Source: 2-01-FULL-33-17 sp964401705 (GTDB lineage Bacteria; Patescibacteriota; Minisyncoccia; Phycocordibacterales; UBA9973). From it: DNA of 32,818 bases. The translations under genes were made by a program, and so were the position numbers. The notes under the pieces were generated by a model that saw nothing but the letters and a program-made list of their open reading frames with translations, did not search any database and was not told where the DNA came from. The stretch is from positions 1 through 32,818 of the forward strand of contig CAYNZJ010000009.1 in NCBI GenBank assembly GCA_964401705.1, in the 5' to 3' direction. Shown piece after piece: positions 22,539 to 28,132 of the stretch (its first letter is position 1; each line of letters begins with the position of its first letter).

Positions 22539-22558
22539 TGTTCCTCCGGCAGGGATCT
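22539..22558 (-). repeat. Partial copy of the tRNA-Asn 3' end
   Basis: The sequence TTGTTCCTCCGGCAGGGATC matches the tRNA-Asn 3' end at 22709-22728 (TTGCTCCTCCGGCAGGGATC) at 19 of 20 bases. The similarity stops in the T loop, so this is not a second tRNA. A more diverged relative lies at 21853-21872. Such duplicated tRNA ends are typical attachment-site scars, but no integrase is present. Confidence 0.6.
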
Positions 22559-22583
22559 TTCCTTACAGGAACTGTACACCTTT
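22546..22583 (-). repeat. Covarying hairpin repeat, copy B
   Basis: The flanks (GGGATCT and CTGTACACCTTT) and loop TTACA are identical to copy A at 21903-21939, but the stem is TTCC/GGAA instead of CGTC/GACG. It overlaps the tRNA-end-like sequence. Beyond it, 22584-22668 holds further GC-rich palindromic sequence, including GCAAGTAT/ATACTTGC at 22640-22658. Confidence 0.6.
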
Positions 22584-22668
22584 CGTATCGGGCTCGCTGG
22601 CACTTCGCGCGATATACTCAAGGTCTTCGCTCCCTGCACGCAAGTATTTAATACTTGCTCTCCTCCGC

Positions 22669-22710
22669 AAAATAAAGAAAACACCTATTTAAAGGTGTTT
22701 TCTTTATTTT
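22669..22710. terminator. Terminator downstream of tRNA-Asn
   Basis: A nearly perfect long palindrome (AAAATAAAGAAAACACCT paired with AGGTGTTTTCTTTATTTT) directly follows the tRNA 3' end on the minus strand and ends in a T-rich tail. Confidence 0.8.
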
Positions 22711-22749
22711 GCTCCTCCGGCAGGGATCGAACCTGCGACCAATCGCTTA

Positions 22750-23305
22750 CACTTTATCCAACATCACTGTTAGTGTGGACTATATCACCACCATATCAAT
22801 TTTAATTGACGTAGGTGCAAGGCGTTTCGAATTCAAACTTGAATCCTACTCCCATAAAGGGATAGTCTCTGAACCTTTCCTCGGAATATTAATTCTTTGG
22901 ACTTGGCTGCTGATTATCTTATGAGTTAAGACTTCCAGCAATTAACCTTGTTTTCGACCTGGCTTTCGCACAGGAAGCTGCGTAATACCGTCGTGGATCT
23001 CCATATGACAATTCGCACATAAGAGAATACATTTATCAATCTCTTTCTTTGTCTTTTCCCAAGATCTTGTAAGACCTTTATCGGATAAACCAAATTCTTT
23101 CGTTTTTGGATCTATATGATGGAAAGACAGTGCACGATCACATTTGTTGTATCCACAAATCTCACACCGGCCACCTTTATAATCGCGTGCCATCTTTCGA
23201 AGTTTAATTCTTCGTTTTTTGACAGCTTCACGCATATAGCTGGCTCGGTCGGCATAGGTTCTTGTTTCTGGCATATACTATGTAGTATACCATAACAACC
23301 TTTCC
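22750..23305 (-). other. Group I self-splicing intron in tRNA-Asn
   Basis: The 556-nt intron carries the hallmark core elements in the right order on the minus strand: P element AATTGCTGGAA (22933-22943), Q element ending GCAGCCAAGT (22901-22915), R element GTTCAGAGACTATC (22861-22874) and S element GATATAGTCC (22777-22786). GACTAT of R pairs with ATAGTC of S to form P7. The upstream exon ends in U and the intron ends in G, as group I splicing requires. An HNH endonuclease gene sits in the 5' part. I could not place the internal guide sequence of P1 with confidence. Confidence 0.92.
22942..23274 (-). CDS. Intron-encoded HNH homing endonuclease
   Basis: The 110-residue protein has a basic N-terminal region (YMREAVKKRRIKLRKMARDYKGG), a zinc pair CEICGYNKC, the HNH core LSFHHIDPKTKEFGL, and a second pair CILLCANCHMEIHDG with the final histidine. 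It would cut intron-less tRNA-Asn genes and so spread the intron. The frame lies wholly inside the intron, starting 32 bases from its 5' end. Its TAA overlaps the P element of the ribozyme core, so gene and ribozyme share bases. No Shine-Dalgarno is seen. It looks intact. Confidence 0.9.
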   Translation of the reverse strand: MPETRTYADRASYMREAVKKRRIKLRKMARDYKGGRCEICGYNKCDRALSFHHIDPKTKEFGLSDKGLTRSWEKTKKEIDKCILLCANCHMEIHDGITQLPVRKPGRKQG

Positions 23306-23333
23306 ACAGGCGACTGCTCTACCGCTGAGCTAC

Positions 23334-23373
23334 AGAGGAATATGTTTATTCATCTTTAAAAGAGGAATATGTT
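23334..23373. repeat. 13-bp direct repeat at the tRNA-Asn 5' end
   Basis: AGAGGAATATGTT occurs at 23334-23346 (covering the first tRNA bases) and again at 23361-23373. Beyond it, 23374-23467 holds no gene; the words GGCTCCCAAGGC and GGTCTGACC there look like repeat debris. Confidence 0.5.
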
Positions 23374-23467
23374 ATTTTGGCTCCCAAGGCATGGTCTGAC
23401 CCCACCAAAGGATTAAAACAACTTTTATATAGTAGCAAAAATACAATAAAAATGCAAAAATACGTTT

Positions 23468-23584
23468 ATGTATCCCGTTAGAAGTCGTTTAGTTAATTTA
23501 TATTACGTATTATCCATTATGCTTAAATCTTTTTATAATTTATTTTTTAATAAAGGACGCCCAATAAAGTTGGGCTACTTCTAA
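23468..23584 (+). CDS. Possible upstream ORF in leader element, 38 aa
   Basis: The frame begins MYPVRSRLVNLYYVL, ends KGRPIKLGYF, and stops at a TAA inside the right arm, 4 bases before the DUF167 ATG. The start word TATGTATCCCGTTAGA mirrors TATGAATCCCGTTAGA of the first copy. The closeness of stop and start would allow translational coupling. It may be only repeat sequence. Confidence 0.3.
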   Translation: MYPVRSRLVNLYYVLSIMLKSFYNLFFNKGRPIKLGYF

Positions 23585-23590
23585 CGGGAT
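23472..23590 (+). promoter_or_regulatory. Inverted-repeat leader element, copy 2
   Basis: ATCCCGTTAGAAG (23472-23484) pairs perfectly with CTTCTAACGGGAT (23578-23590), the last two bases being the AT of the DUF167 start codon. Inside, GGACGC leads into the hairpin GCCCAA-TAAAG-TTGGGC (23559-23575). The stem next to AATAAAG differs from copy 1 yet pairs, and in both copies the third base pairs of the outer arms changed together (AGA/TCT to AAG/CTT). The distance from GGACG to the ATG is 33-34 bases in both. Confidence 0.65.
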
Positions 23591-23810
23591 GTATATTAAA
23601 GTCAAAGTCACAGCTGGAGCCAAAAAGGAAACTATTGAAAAGGTAAATGATGACCATTACAAGATATCTGTTAAACAGCGTGCGGAAAGAAATATGGCCA
23701 ATGATAGAGTTATTGAAATGTTAGCTGATATATTTAATGTAAATATAAAACAGGTTCGTATCATAAATGGTCACCATAGTCCGTCTAAAATGTTTTCCAT
23801 AGAAATATAG
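23589..23810 (+). CDS. DUF167 (YggU-like) protein
   Basis: The 73-residue protein matches the whole DUF167 family: MYIKVKVTAGAKKETIEKVND, then YKISVKQRAERNMANDRVIEMLADIFNVNIKQVRIINGHHSPSKMFSIE. Conserved points are the K-V-T-A-G-A-K start, the V-x-A/Q-x-x-x-x-x-x-AN block and the G-x-x-S-x-x-K motif. The family is widespread and has no settled function. The start is at the end of the leader element. Confidence 0.88.
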   Translation: MYIKVKVTAGAKKETIEKVNDDHYKISVKQRAERNMANDRVIEMLADIFNVNIKQVRIINGHHSPSKMFSIEI

Positions 23811-23927
23811 TTTAAATAATTAGCTAAATTGTTTTATCTATGGTACAGTGTATTTACAATATTTAGTTTAGAAGAAGTCGATTTTCGTATATCTTTATTT
23901 TGTATTTATTAATTAACTAACCAATTT

Positions 23928-24125
23928 ATGAAAGGTATAATCAAAAAACTTACAGATAAAGGTTTCGGTTTCATCACAGGTGAAGGTTTGGATAAGGATC
24001 TATTTTTCCACTCAAATTCTCTTTCTGGTGTAACTTATGACGAACTTCGTGAAGGTGATGAAGTCACTTTTGAAACTGAGAATTCTGAAAAAGGATTAAA
24101 CGCAATAAACGTAGAACGCGTATAA
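23928..24125 (+). CDS. csp: Cold-shock domain protein
   Basis: The 65-residue protein is a single cold-shock OB fold: MKGIIKKLTDKGFGFITGEG with RNP1 (KGFGFI) and DLFFHSNSLSG with RNP2 (LFFH). It should bind single-stranded RNA/DNA as an RNA chaperone. Relative to typical CspA, the first residues (GxVKWF) are altered to GIIKKL. The upstream 117 bases are AT-rich and hold no clear promoter; a long leader, as in cold-shock mRNAs, is possible but not shown. Confidence 0.92.
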   Translation: MKGIIKKLTDKGFGFITGEGLDKDLFFHSNSLSGVTYDELREGDEVTFETENSEKGLNAINVERV

Positions 24126-24135
24126 TAATCTATGT

Positions 24136-24167
24136 ACAAAAATACTCCATTTATGGAGTATTTTTGT
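24136..24167 (+). terminator. Terminator of the cold-shock gene
   Basis: ACAAAAATACTCCA pairs with TGGAGTATTTTTGT across TTTA, ending in a T-run. Confidence 0.85.
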
Positions 24168-24213
24168 TTGCTTTTAATTTAGATTAAATCTATAATACAG
24201 ATATTAGTAGTAA

Positions 24214-24219
24214 TATAAT
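24214..24219 (+). promoter_or_regulatory. -10 box of the collagen-like gene
   Basis: TATAAT stands 12 bases before the ATG at 24232. Another TATAAT lies at 24191-24196. The -35 regions are only AT-rich. Confidence 0.45.
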
Positions 24220-24231
24220 TTACAAATTTAA

Positions 24232-25047
24232 ATGAAATCTATAAAACATAAGTTAGTTTATACGTTTATTGGAGTTTTTGTTTTAACTCTTGGTCTTTGG
24301 TCTTTTACTCAAGCTAGTAGTAATGAAATAACTGTATGTGTTGCCCAAAATGGAACCGTCCATATTGTTGGAGTCGGGGGCTTTACATCTAGTGATTGTA
24401 CAAATAGCGATACTCTTTTAACTTGGAATATTCAAGGATTACAAGGCGCTACTGGACCACAAGGACCACAAGGTCCACAAGGTCCACAAGGACCAACCGG
24501 AGCAACTGGTCCAAAGGGTAACCCTGGGGCTCAAGGTCTAAAAGGTGACAAGGGTGATACAGGTCCAACTGGTCCGCAAGGTCCACAAGGACCAACCGGG
24601 GCAACTGGTCCAGCTGGAGCTGATGGAGCTACTGGTCCACAAGGTGCTACTGGTCCACAAGGTGAAAAAGGCGACAAGGGTGATAAAGGCGACAAAGGTG
24701 ATACCGGAGCGCAAGGTACTGCTGGAACCAATGGAGTTAGTGGATACGAAAGAGTTAGCGCTACTAGTAACTCAACTACAAATAGTTCTGTAACTCAAAC
24801 AGTATCTTGTCCAAATGGAAAAAAAGTTGTTGGTGGAGGATTTTCCATGAGTGATTTAACTAAAGACTATTCTATTGTTTCAAGTTATCCAACAAATAAC
24901 ACAACATGGTCTGCTACTGTTCGTCGACATAAAGATGACGATGATCATCATGATGATGATTATAATAAAAACAGTAAAAACAGTAAAAGTAGTAAAAATA
25001 ATTCATGGACATTAACTACTACTGCTATTTGTGTAACGGCAAATTAA
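24232..25047 (+). CDS. Secreted collagen-like repeat protein
   Basis: The 271-residue protein has a signal peptide (MKSIKHKLVYTFIGVFVLTLGLWSFTQASS), a short N-terminal domain with two cysteines (about 31-68), 33 uninterrupted Gly-X-Y triplets (about 69-167; GPQ, GPT, GAT and GDK dominate), and a C-terminal beta-rich domain (about 170-271) with YERVSATSN, KVVGGGFSMSD and TAICVTAN, and two cysteines. A loop within it is very rich in Asp and His (HKDDDDHHDDDYN), possibly metal binding. A trimeric fibre on the cell surface or released outside is likely; there is no membrane anchor. The repeat DNA is the reason for long open frames on other strands, which are not genes. Confidence 0.85.
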   Translation: MKSIKHKLVYTFIGVFVLTLGLWSFTQASSNEITVCVAQNGTVHIVGVGGFTSSDCTNSDTLLTWNIQGLQGATGPQGPQGPQGPQGPTGATGPKGNPGAQGLKGDKGDTGPTGPQGPQGPTGATGPAGADGATGPQGATGPQGEKGDKGDKGDKGDTGAQGTAGTNGVSGYERVSATSNSTTNSSVTQTVSCPNGKKVVGGGFSMSDLTKDYSIVSSYPTNNTTWSATVRRHKDDDDHHDDDYNKNSKNSKSSKNNSWTLTTTAICVTAN

Positions 25048-25049
25048 AT

Positions 25050-25098
25050 TTAAACAAAAAATACACCTATTTTGTATAGGTGTATTTTTTTGTTTAAA
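25050..25098 (+). terminator. Terminator of the collagen-like gene
   Basis: TAAACAAAAAATACACCTA pairs with TAGGTGTATTTTTTTGTTTA with one bulged T. It is immediately followed by the TATTAT box of the next gene. Confidence 0.85.
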
Positions 25099-25116
25099 TG
25101 CTGTATTATTCATTTT

Positions 25117-25518
25117 ATGAAGGTTTTAGTTTTTGGGGTATTTGATATGCTCCATCCTGGGCATATATATTTTATAGAACAATCCCAAAAAATAGGGGGT
25201 ATTTTATATATATGTTTAGCCAATGATGAATACGTTAAAGATATTAAAAATAAAATACCTTATAATAATTTTGATCAAAGAAAAAAAATGATTTTAAATT
25301 CTTTTCCAAAGGTTATTGTTCTTCAGGGTGATAGTAAAATAGGGCAATGGTCAGTTTTTAAAAATTTAATTCCAGATTTTATAGTAGTTGGTTATGACCA
25401 ATTTGCATTAAAAGATGCTTTGAATTATTTACCATTTCTAAAAAATACTAAAATAATTCAAATCAATCCATATTTTCCAGAAAAATATAATACAACTAAA
25501 CTACAAAATTTAAATTAG
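25117..25518 (+). CDS. Nucleotidyltransferase of the cytidylyltransferase/RibF-N type
   Basis: The 133-residue protein has the family pattern: MKVLVFGVFDMLHPGHIYFIEQ with the HxGH nucleotide-binding motif (residues 13-16), a central ANDEYVKDIKNK and PYNNFDQRKKMIL, and the closing strand of the Rossmann-like fold. Relatives transfer CMP or AMP to small phosphates (glycerol-3-phosphate cytidylyltransferase, FAD synthase). It stands one base before truB. In many bacteria truB is followed by ribF, so an FMN adenylyltransferase role is possible; the riboflavin kinase half is missing. Substrate cannot be told from sequence. TATTAT lies 7 bases before the ATG at 25117, which I prefer over the upstream ATG within the terminator. 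Confidence 0.82.
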   Translation: MKVLVFGVFDMLHPGHIYFIEQSQKIGGILYICLANDEYVKDIKNKIPYNNFDQRKKMILNSFPKVIVLQGDSKIGQWSVFKNLIPDFIVVGYDQFALKDALNYLPFLKNTKIIQINPYFPEKYNTTKLQNLN

Positions 25519-25519
25519 T

Positions 25520-26251
25520 ATGGCAGTCTATAAATTTTATAAAGAAATCGGAGAAACACCTCTTTTGTGTTTAAATAGATTAAGAAACAAAGAGAATATC
25601 GCAAAAGATATTCCTATAACTTATGCTGGGCGGTTGGACCCAGCAGCAACGGGAGAGATGATTTTTTTAACAGGCGATGATTGTAAAGATAAAAATAAAT
25701 ATACTGGGCTTGATAAAATTTATGATGTTTGTTTTGTTGTGGGGGTATCTACAGACACTAGTGATTTATTAGGAATTATTAAAGATACTAATTTTACTTT
25801 TGAACAAAAACAAATTAATACAGATAATTTATTGGGTATTCTTAAAAAATTATCAGGGCAAAGGTCACAAAAATTTCATAACTTTTCATCAAAAAATATT
25901 TTAGGTAAACCGCTTTGGCAACATTCAAGAGAAGGTAATAAAATCGATGCTAGTCATATAATTAATATCTATGATATTGAATTACTAAGTATTAAAGAAA
26001 TTGAGTTAAATAAAATTTATGAAAGAGTAGAAACTATAACTAGTTTGGTCCAAGGTGATTTTAGGCAAAAAGAAATCATAAATTCATGGCAAAAAATTAA
26101 AAATCAAGATTTAAAATTACCATTGTTAAATATTAAAATATTTTGTAGTTCTGGAACCTATGTAAGAGTCCTGATCGATGAAATTAGTGAAATCTTAAAT
26201 TTACCAATTTGCGTTTATTCAATTAATCGGGATAAAATTTTAAATGATTAA
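25520..26251 (+). CDS. truB: tRNA pseudouridine-55 synthase TruB
   Basis: TruB converts U55 in the T loop of tRNAs to pseudouridine. The 243-residue protein shows the catalytic motif YAGRLDPAATGEM (Asp is the nucleophile, about residue 40), the KIYDVCFVVGVSTDTSDLLG segment, a QRSQKFHNFSSKNILGKPLW segment (in place of the usual PPxYSAxKxxGxxxY), and SSGTYVRVLIDEI near the end. It lacks the C-terminal PUA domain of longer TruB. The start follows the stop of the preceding gene by one base, so the two are translated together. Confidence 0.9.
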   Translation: MAVYKFYKEIGETPLLCLNRLRNKENIAKDIPITYAGRLDPAATGEMIFLTGDDCKDKNKYTGLDKIYDVCFVVGVSTDTSDLLGIIKDTNFTFEQKQINTDNLLGILKKLSGQRSQKFHNFSSKNILGKPLWQHSREGNKIDASHIINIYDIELLSIKEIELNKIYERVETITSLVQGDFRQKEIINSWQKIKNQDLKLPLLNIKIFCSSGTYVRVLIDEISEILNLPICVYSINRDKILND

Positions 26252-26272
26252 AATTTATGCTACCATATAGTA

Positions 26273-26785
26273 ATGAAATCATTTTTTGACAAGTATTTAA
26301 GAGAATTTGTTTATGGTGCACTAGACGGTACAGTTACAACTTTTGCTATTATTGCCGGAGTTGCTGGAGCTAATCTTAGCCCAAGTATTGTTTTAATATT
26401 GGGGATATCCAATGTTTTAGCTGATGGTTTTTCTATGGCATCTGGAAACTATTTATCAGAAAAATCACATCGAGACCAAAATAACGATATTCCAGAAAGT
26501 AGGCCTCTTCATATGGCACTTGCAACATTTTGTTCTTTTGTTATTGTTGGGGTTATTCCACTTTTACCATATTTTATAAGCTATGTATTTAACATTTGGC
26601 AAGGTAAACAATTTTTAGTGTCTATAGGTTTTACATTTTTAGCTTTTGTTATAATTGGTCAAGTTCGAGGTAAAATAACAAATACAAATAGATTTAATTC
26701 AGCTATTGAGACTTTGTTTATTGGTGGGGTTGCTGCAACTGTTGCTTATTTTGTTGGATCTTTCTTAAAAGGTCTTTCTATTTAA
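26273..26785 (+). CDS. VIT1/CCC1-family metal transporter, short form
   Basis: The 170-residue protein has about five membrane helices and the family motifs: LREFVYGALDGTVTTFAIIAGVAGANLS in the first helix, NVLADGFSMASGNYLSEKSHRD in the second/third, and a C-terminal FIGGVAATVAYFVGSFL. Family members move iron or manganese into vacuoles or out of the cytoplasm. The metal-binding helical insert of full-length VIT proteins is replaced by a short SHRDQNNDIPESRP loop. TACCAT lies 6 bases before the ATG. The last 8 bases overlap the end of fmt on the other strand. Confidence 0.85.
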   Translation: MKSFFDKYLREFVYGALDGTVTTFAIIAGVAGANLSPSIVLILGISNVLADGFSMASGNYLSEKSHRDQNNDIPESRPLHMALATFCSFVIVGVIPLLPYFISYVFNIWQGKQFLVSIGFTFLAFVIIGQVRGKITNTNRFNSAIETLFIGGVAATVAYFVGSFLKGLSI

Positions 26786-27590
26786 AATCAATTTCTTTAC
26801 TACCTTCGGGTGTTACTTTTTCTATTATAAATTTACCATCTATAAAATTAGCTTTTGTAATTTTAATTCTTTTATTATCTTTAAAAAAATAAAGTCCAGG
26901 CCAAGGGTAATATGCGCGCCATTTTGCCCATAATTCTAAATCAGGATTATTTATTTTTATTTCACCATCTTGTTTGGTGATTTTTTTTGTAAAAGTTGCT
27001 TGGGTATGATTTTGTTCAATTGGTCTTATCTCGTCATTTAACCATTTAGGGATTATTTCACATAACATATTTGCACCTAATATAAATAATTTTTCTCCAA
27101 TATCTTTTGCAAATTCTTGACCAGTTAAATTATATTCTTCCTGAGCTAAAATTGGTCCATGATCAACATCTTGATCAATTAGCATTATTGTTACCCCAGT
27201 TACACTGTCTTGGTTAAGAATTGGTCCAATATCTGGTGCTGGCCCGCGGTAAAGTGGTAATAAAGAAGGATGAATATTTAAAATCCCTTTCGGGAATAAG
27301 TCGATTAAACTTTTAGGGAGGATTTTATTATAAGCTGCAACAACAGCATAACTAGGATTAAAAGACATTATATAATCAATGGCTTCTTTGTTTATTTTTT
27401 CTGGTTGAAAAACTTTTATATTATTTTCCTCGGCATATGTTTTAACAGGGCAAGGGGTAATTATTTGTTTTCGGCCAATTGGTTTGTCCGGGGAACACAC
27501 AACAAGCTCTGGTTTATACCCATTCTCAATTAATACTTTTAATGATGCTAAAGCATATGTTGGTGTTCCAAAATAAATATATTTAGACAT
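26778..27590 (-). CDS. fmt: Methionyl-tRNA formyltransferase
   Basis: Fmt formylates initiator Met-tRNA with 10-formyl-THF. The 270-residue sequence has the N-terminal Rossmann domain (YIYFGTPTYALASLKVL), the catalytic region NIHPSLLPLYRGPAPDIGPIL with the conserved HPSLLPxYRGPAP, then TIMLIDQDVDHGPILAQ with the catalytic Asp, and a reduced C-terminal domain (WAKWRAYYPWPGLYFF). It is shorter than E. coli Fmt (315). It is the last gene of lepB-hisS-def-fmt, starting one base after def. Fmt next to def is a common pair: one adds the formyl group, the other removes it. Confidence 0.94.
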   Translation of the reverse strand: MSKYIYFGTPTYALASLKVLIENGYKPELVVCSPDKPIGRKQIITPCPVKTYAEENNIKVFQPEKINKEAIDYIMSFNPSYAVVAAYNKILPKSLIDLFPKGILNIHPSLLPLYRGPAPDIGPILNQDSVTGVTIMLIDQDVDHGPILAQEEYNLTGQEFAKDIGEKLFILGANMLCEIIPKWLNDEIRPIEQNHTQATFTKKITKQDGEIKINNPDLELWAKWRAYYPWPGLYFFKDNKRIKITKANFIDGKFIIEKVTPEGSKEIDFK

Positions 27591-27591
27591 A

Positions 27592-28128
27592 TTATTTTTT
27601 CATTTTCTTTTGTTTTTCCAAGCTTCTGGACTCACCATCTTTTATATTAATTGCATTATCGATAAATAAAATTCCATCTAAATGATCAATTTCATGTTGA
27701 AAAATCTCAGCTAAAAGTCCTGAACCTTTTATTTCAAAATATTCGCCATTTTCATTTTGAGCTCGAATATGAGCACGACTAGCTCGACGGATATCACCAT
27801 AAAGCGGTCGTACTGATAGGCATCCTTCATGCATTAATTTTTTATCTTTTGAAATTTTTATAAATTCTGGGTTAATACAAACAACATCTGCATCTTCTAT
27901 TTTTTCTTCATTTGTTTTATTAAAAACTCTATTTGAAATTATAAAAATCCTTTTATTAATAGCTATTTGTGGTGCAGCCAAAGCAACCCCATCATTTTCT
28001 TCCACTAGGGTGTCTTTCATGTCTTTAATAATCTTTTTTAATTCAGGGCTATTAAATTCATCAGCTGTAACTTTTTCAGAAATTTTACGCAATATTTCAT
28101 TTGGATTTTGAATTATTGTTCTCTTCAT
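27592..28128 (-). CDS. def: Peptide deformylase
   Basis: Deformylase removes the formyl group from new proteins. The 178-residue sequence has all three motifs: GVALAAPQI (about 46-54), EGCLSV with the metal-binding Cys (about 100), and QHEIDHLDGILF with the catalytic Glu and two metal-binding His (about 143). It has the usual length. It starts 4 bases after the hisS stop and precedes fmt, with no Shine-Dalgarno at either junction. Confidence 0.95.
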   Translation of the reverse strand: MKRTIIQNPNEILRKISEKVTADEFNSPELKKIIKDMKDTLVEENDGVALAAPQIAINKRIFIISNRVFNKTNEEKIEDADVVCINPEFIKISKDKKLMHEGCLSVRPLYGDIRRASRAHIRAQNENGEYFEIKGSGLLAEIFQHEIDHLDGILFIDNAINIKDGESRSLEKQKKMKK

Positions 28129-28132
28129 AGGG

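Larger units (their letters stand above)
22712..23339 (-). tRNA. tRNA-Asn(GUU) split by a group I intron
   Basis: The 5' exon (23339-23306) has acceptor TCCTCTG, TA, the D arm GCTC-AGCGGTA-GAGC, and anticodon stem GTCGC with loop start CTGT. The 3' exon (22749-22712) supplies TAA to complete the loop CTGTTAA, then GCGAT, the T arm GCAGG-TTCGATC-CCTGC, acceptor CGGAGGA and discriminator G. All four stems pair (with G-U at 6-67 and 27-43). The joined loop CTGTTAA and the TCCTCTGTAG start are exactly those of bacterial tRNA-Asn. The intron is inserted between U35 and U36 of the anticodon. CCA is not encoded (CAA follows), so it must be added by the CCA-adding enzyme. This is the only tRNA in the window. 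Confidence 0.93.

Noticed and set aside
22496..22684. N-terminal extension of the 22082 gene to 22684
   Set aside because: The added 63 residues translate repeat sequence and the terminator; TATAAT 6 bases before 22495 supports the shorter form.
23301..23339. tRNA half with anticodon loop CTGTGGA read as tRNA-His(GUG)
   Set aside because: No matching 3' half follows directly. Joining after U35 to the TAA at 22749 gives CTGTTAA with all stems paired, which is tRNA-Asn(GUU), and the sequence between has a group I intron core.
24430..24735. Repeat array that could be taken for CRISPR or a tandem repeat
   Set aside because: The period is 9 bases and codes for Gly-X-Y; no spacers. Long open frames on other strands here are side effects of the repeat.
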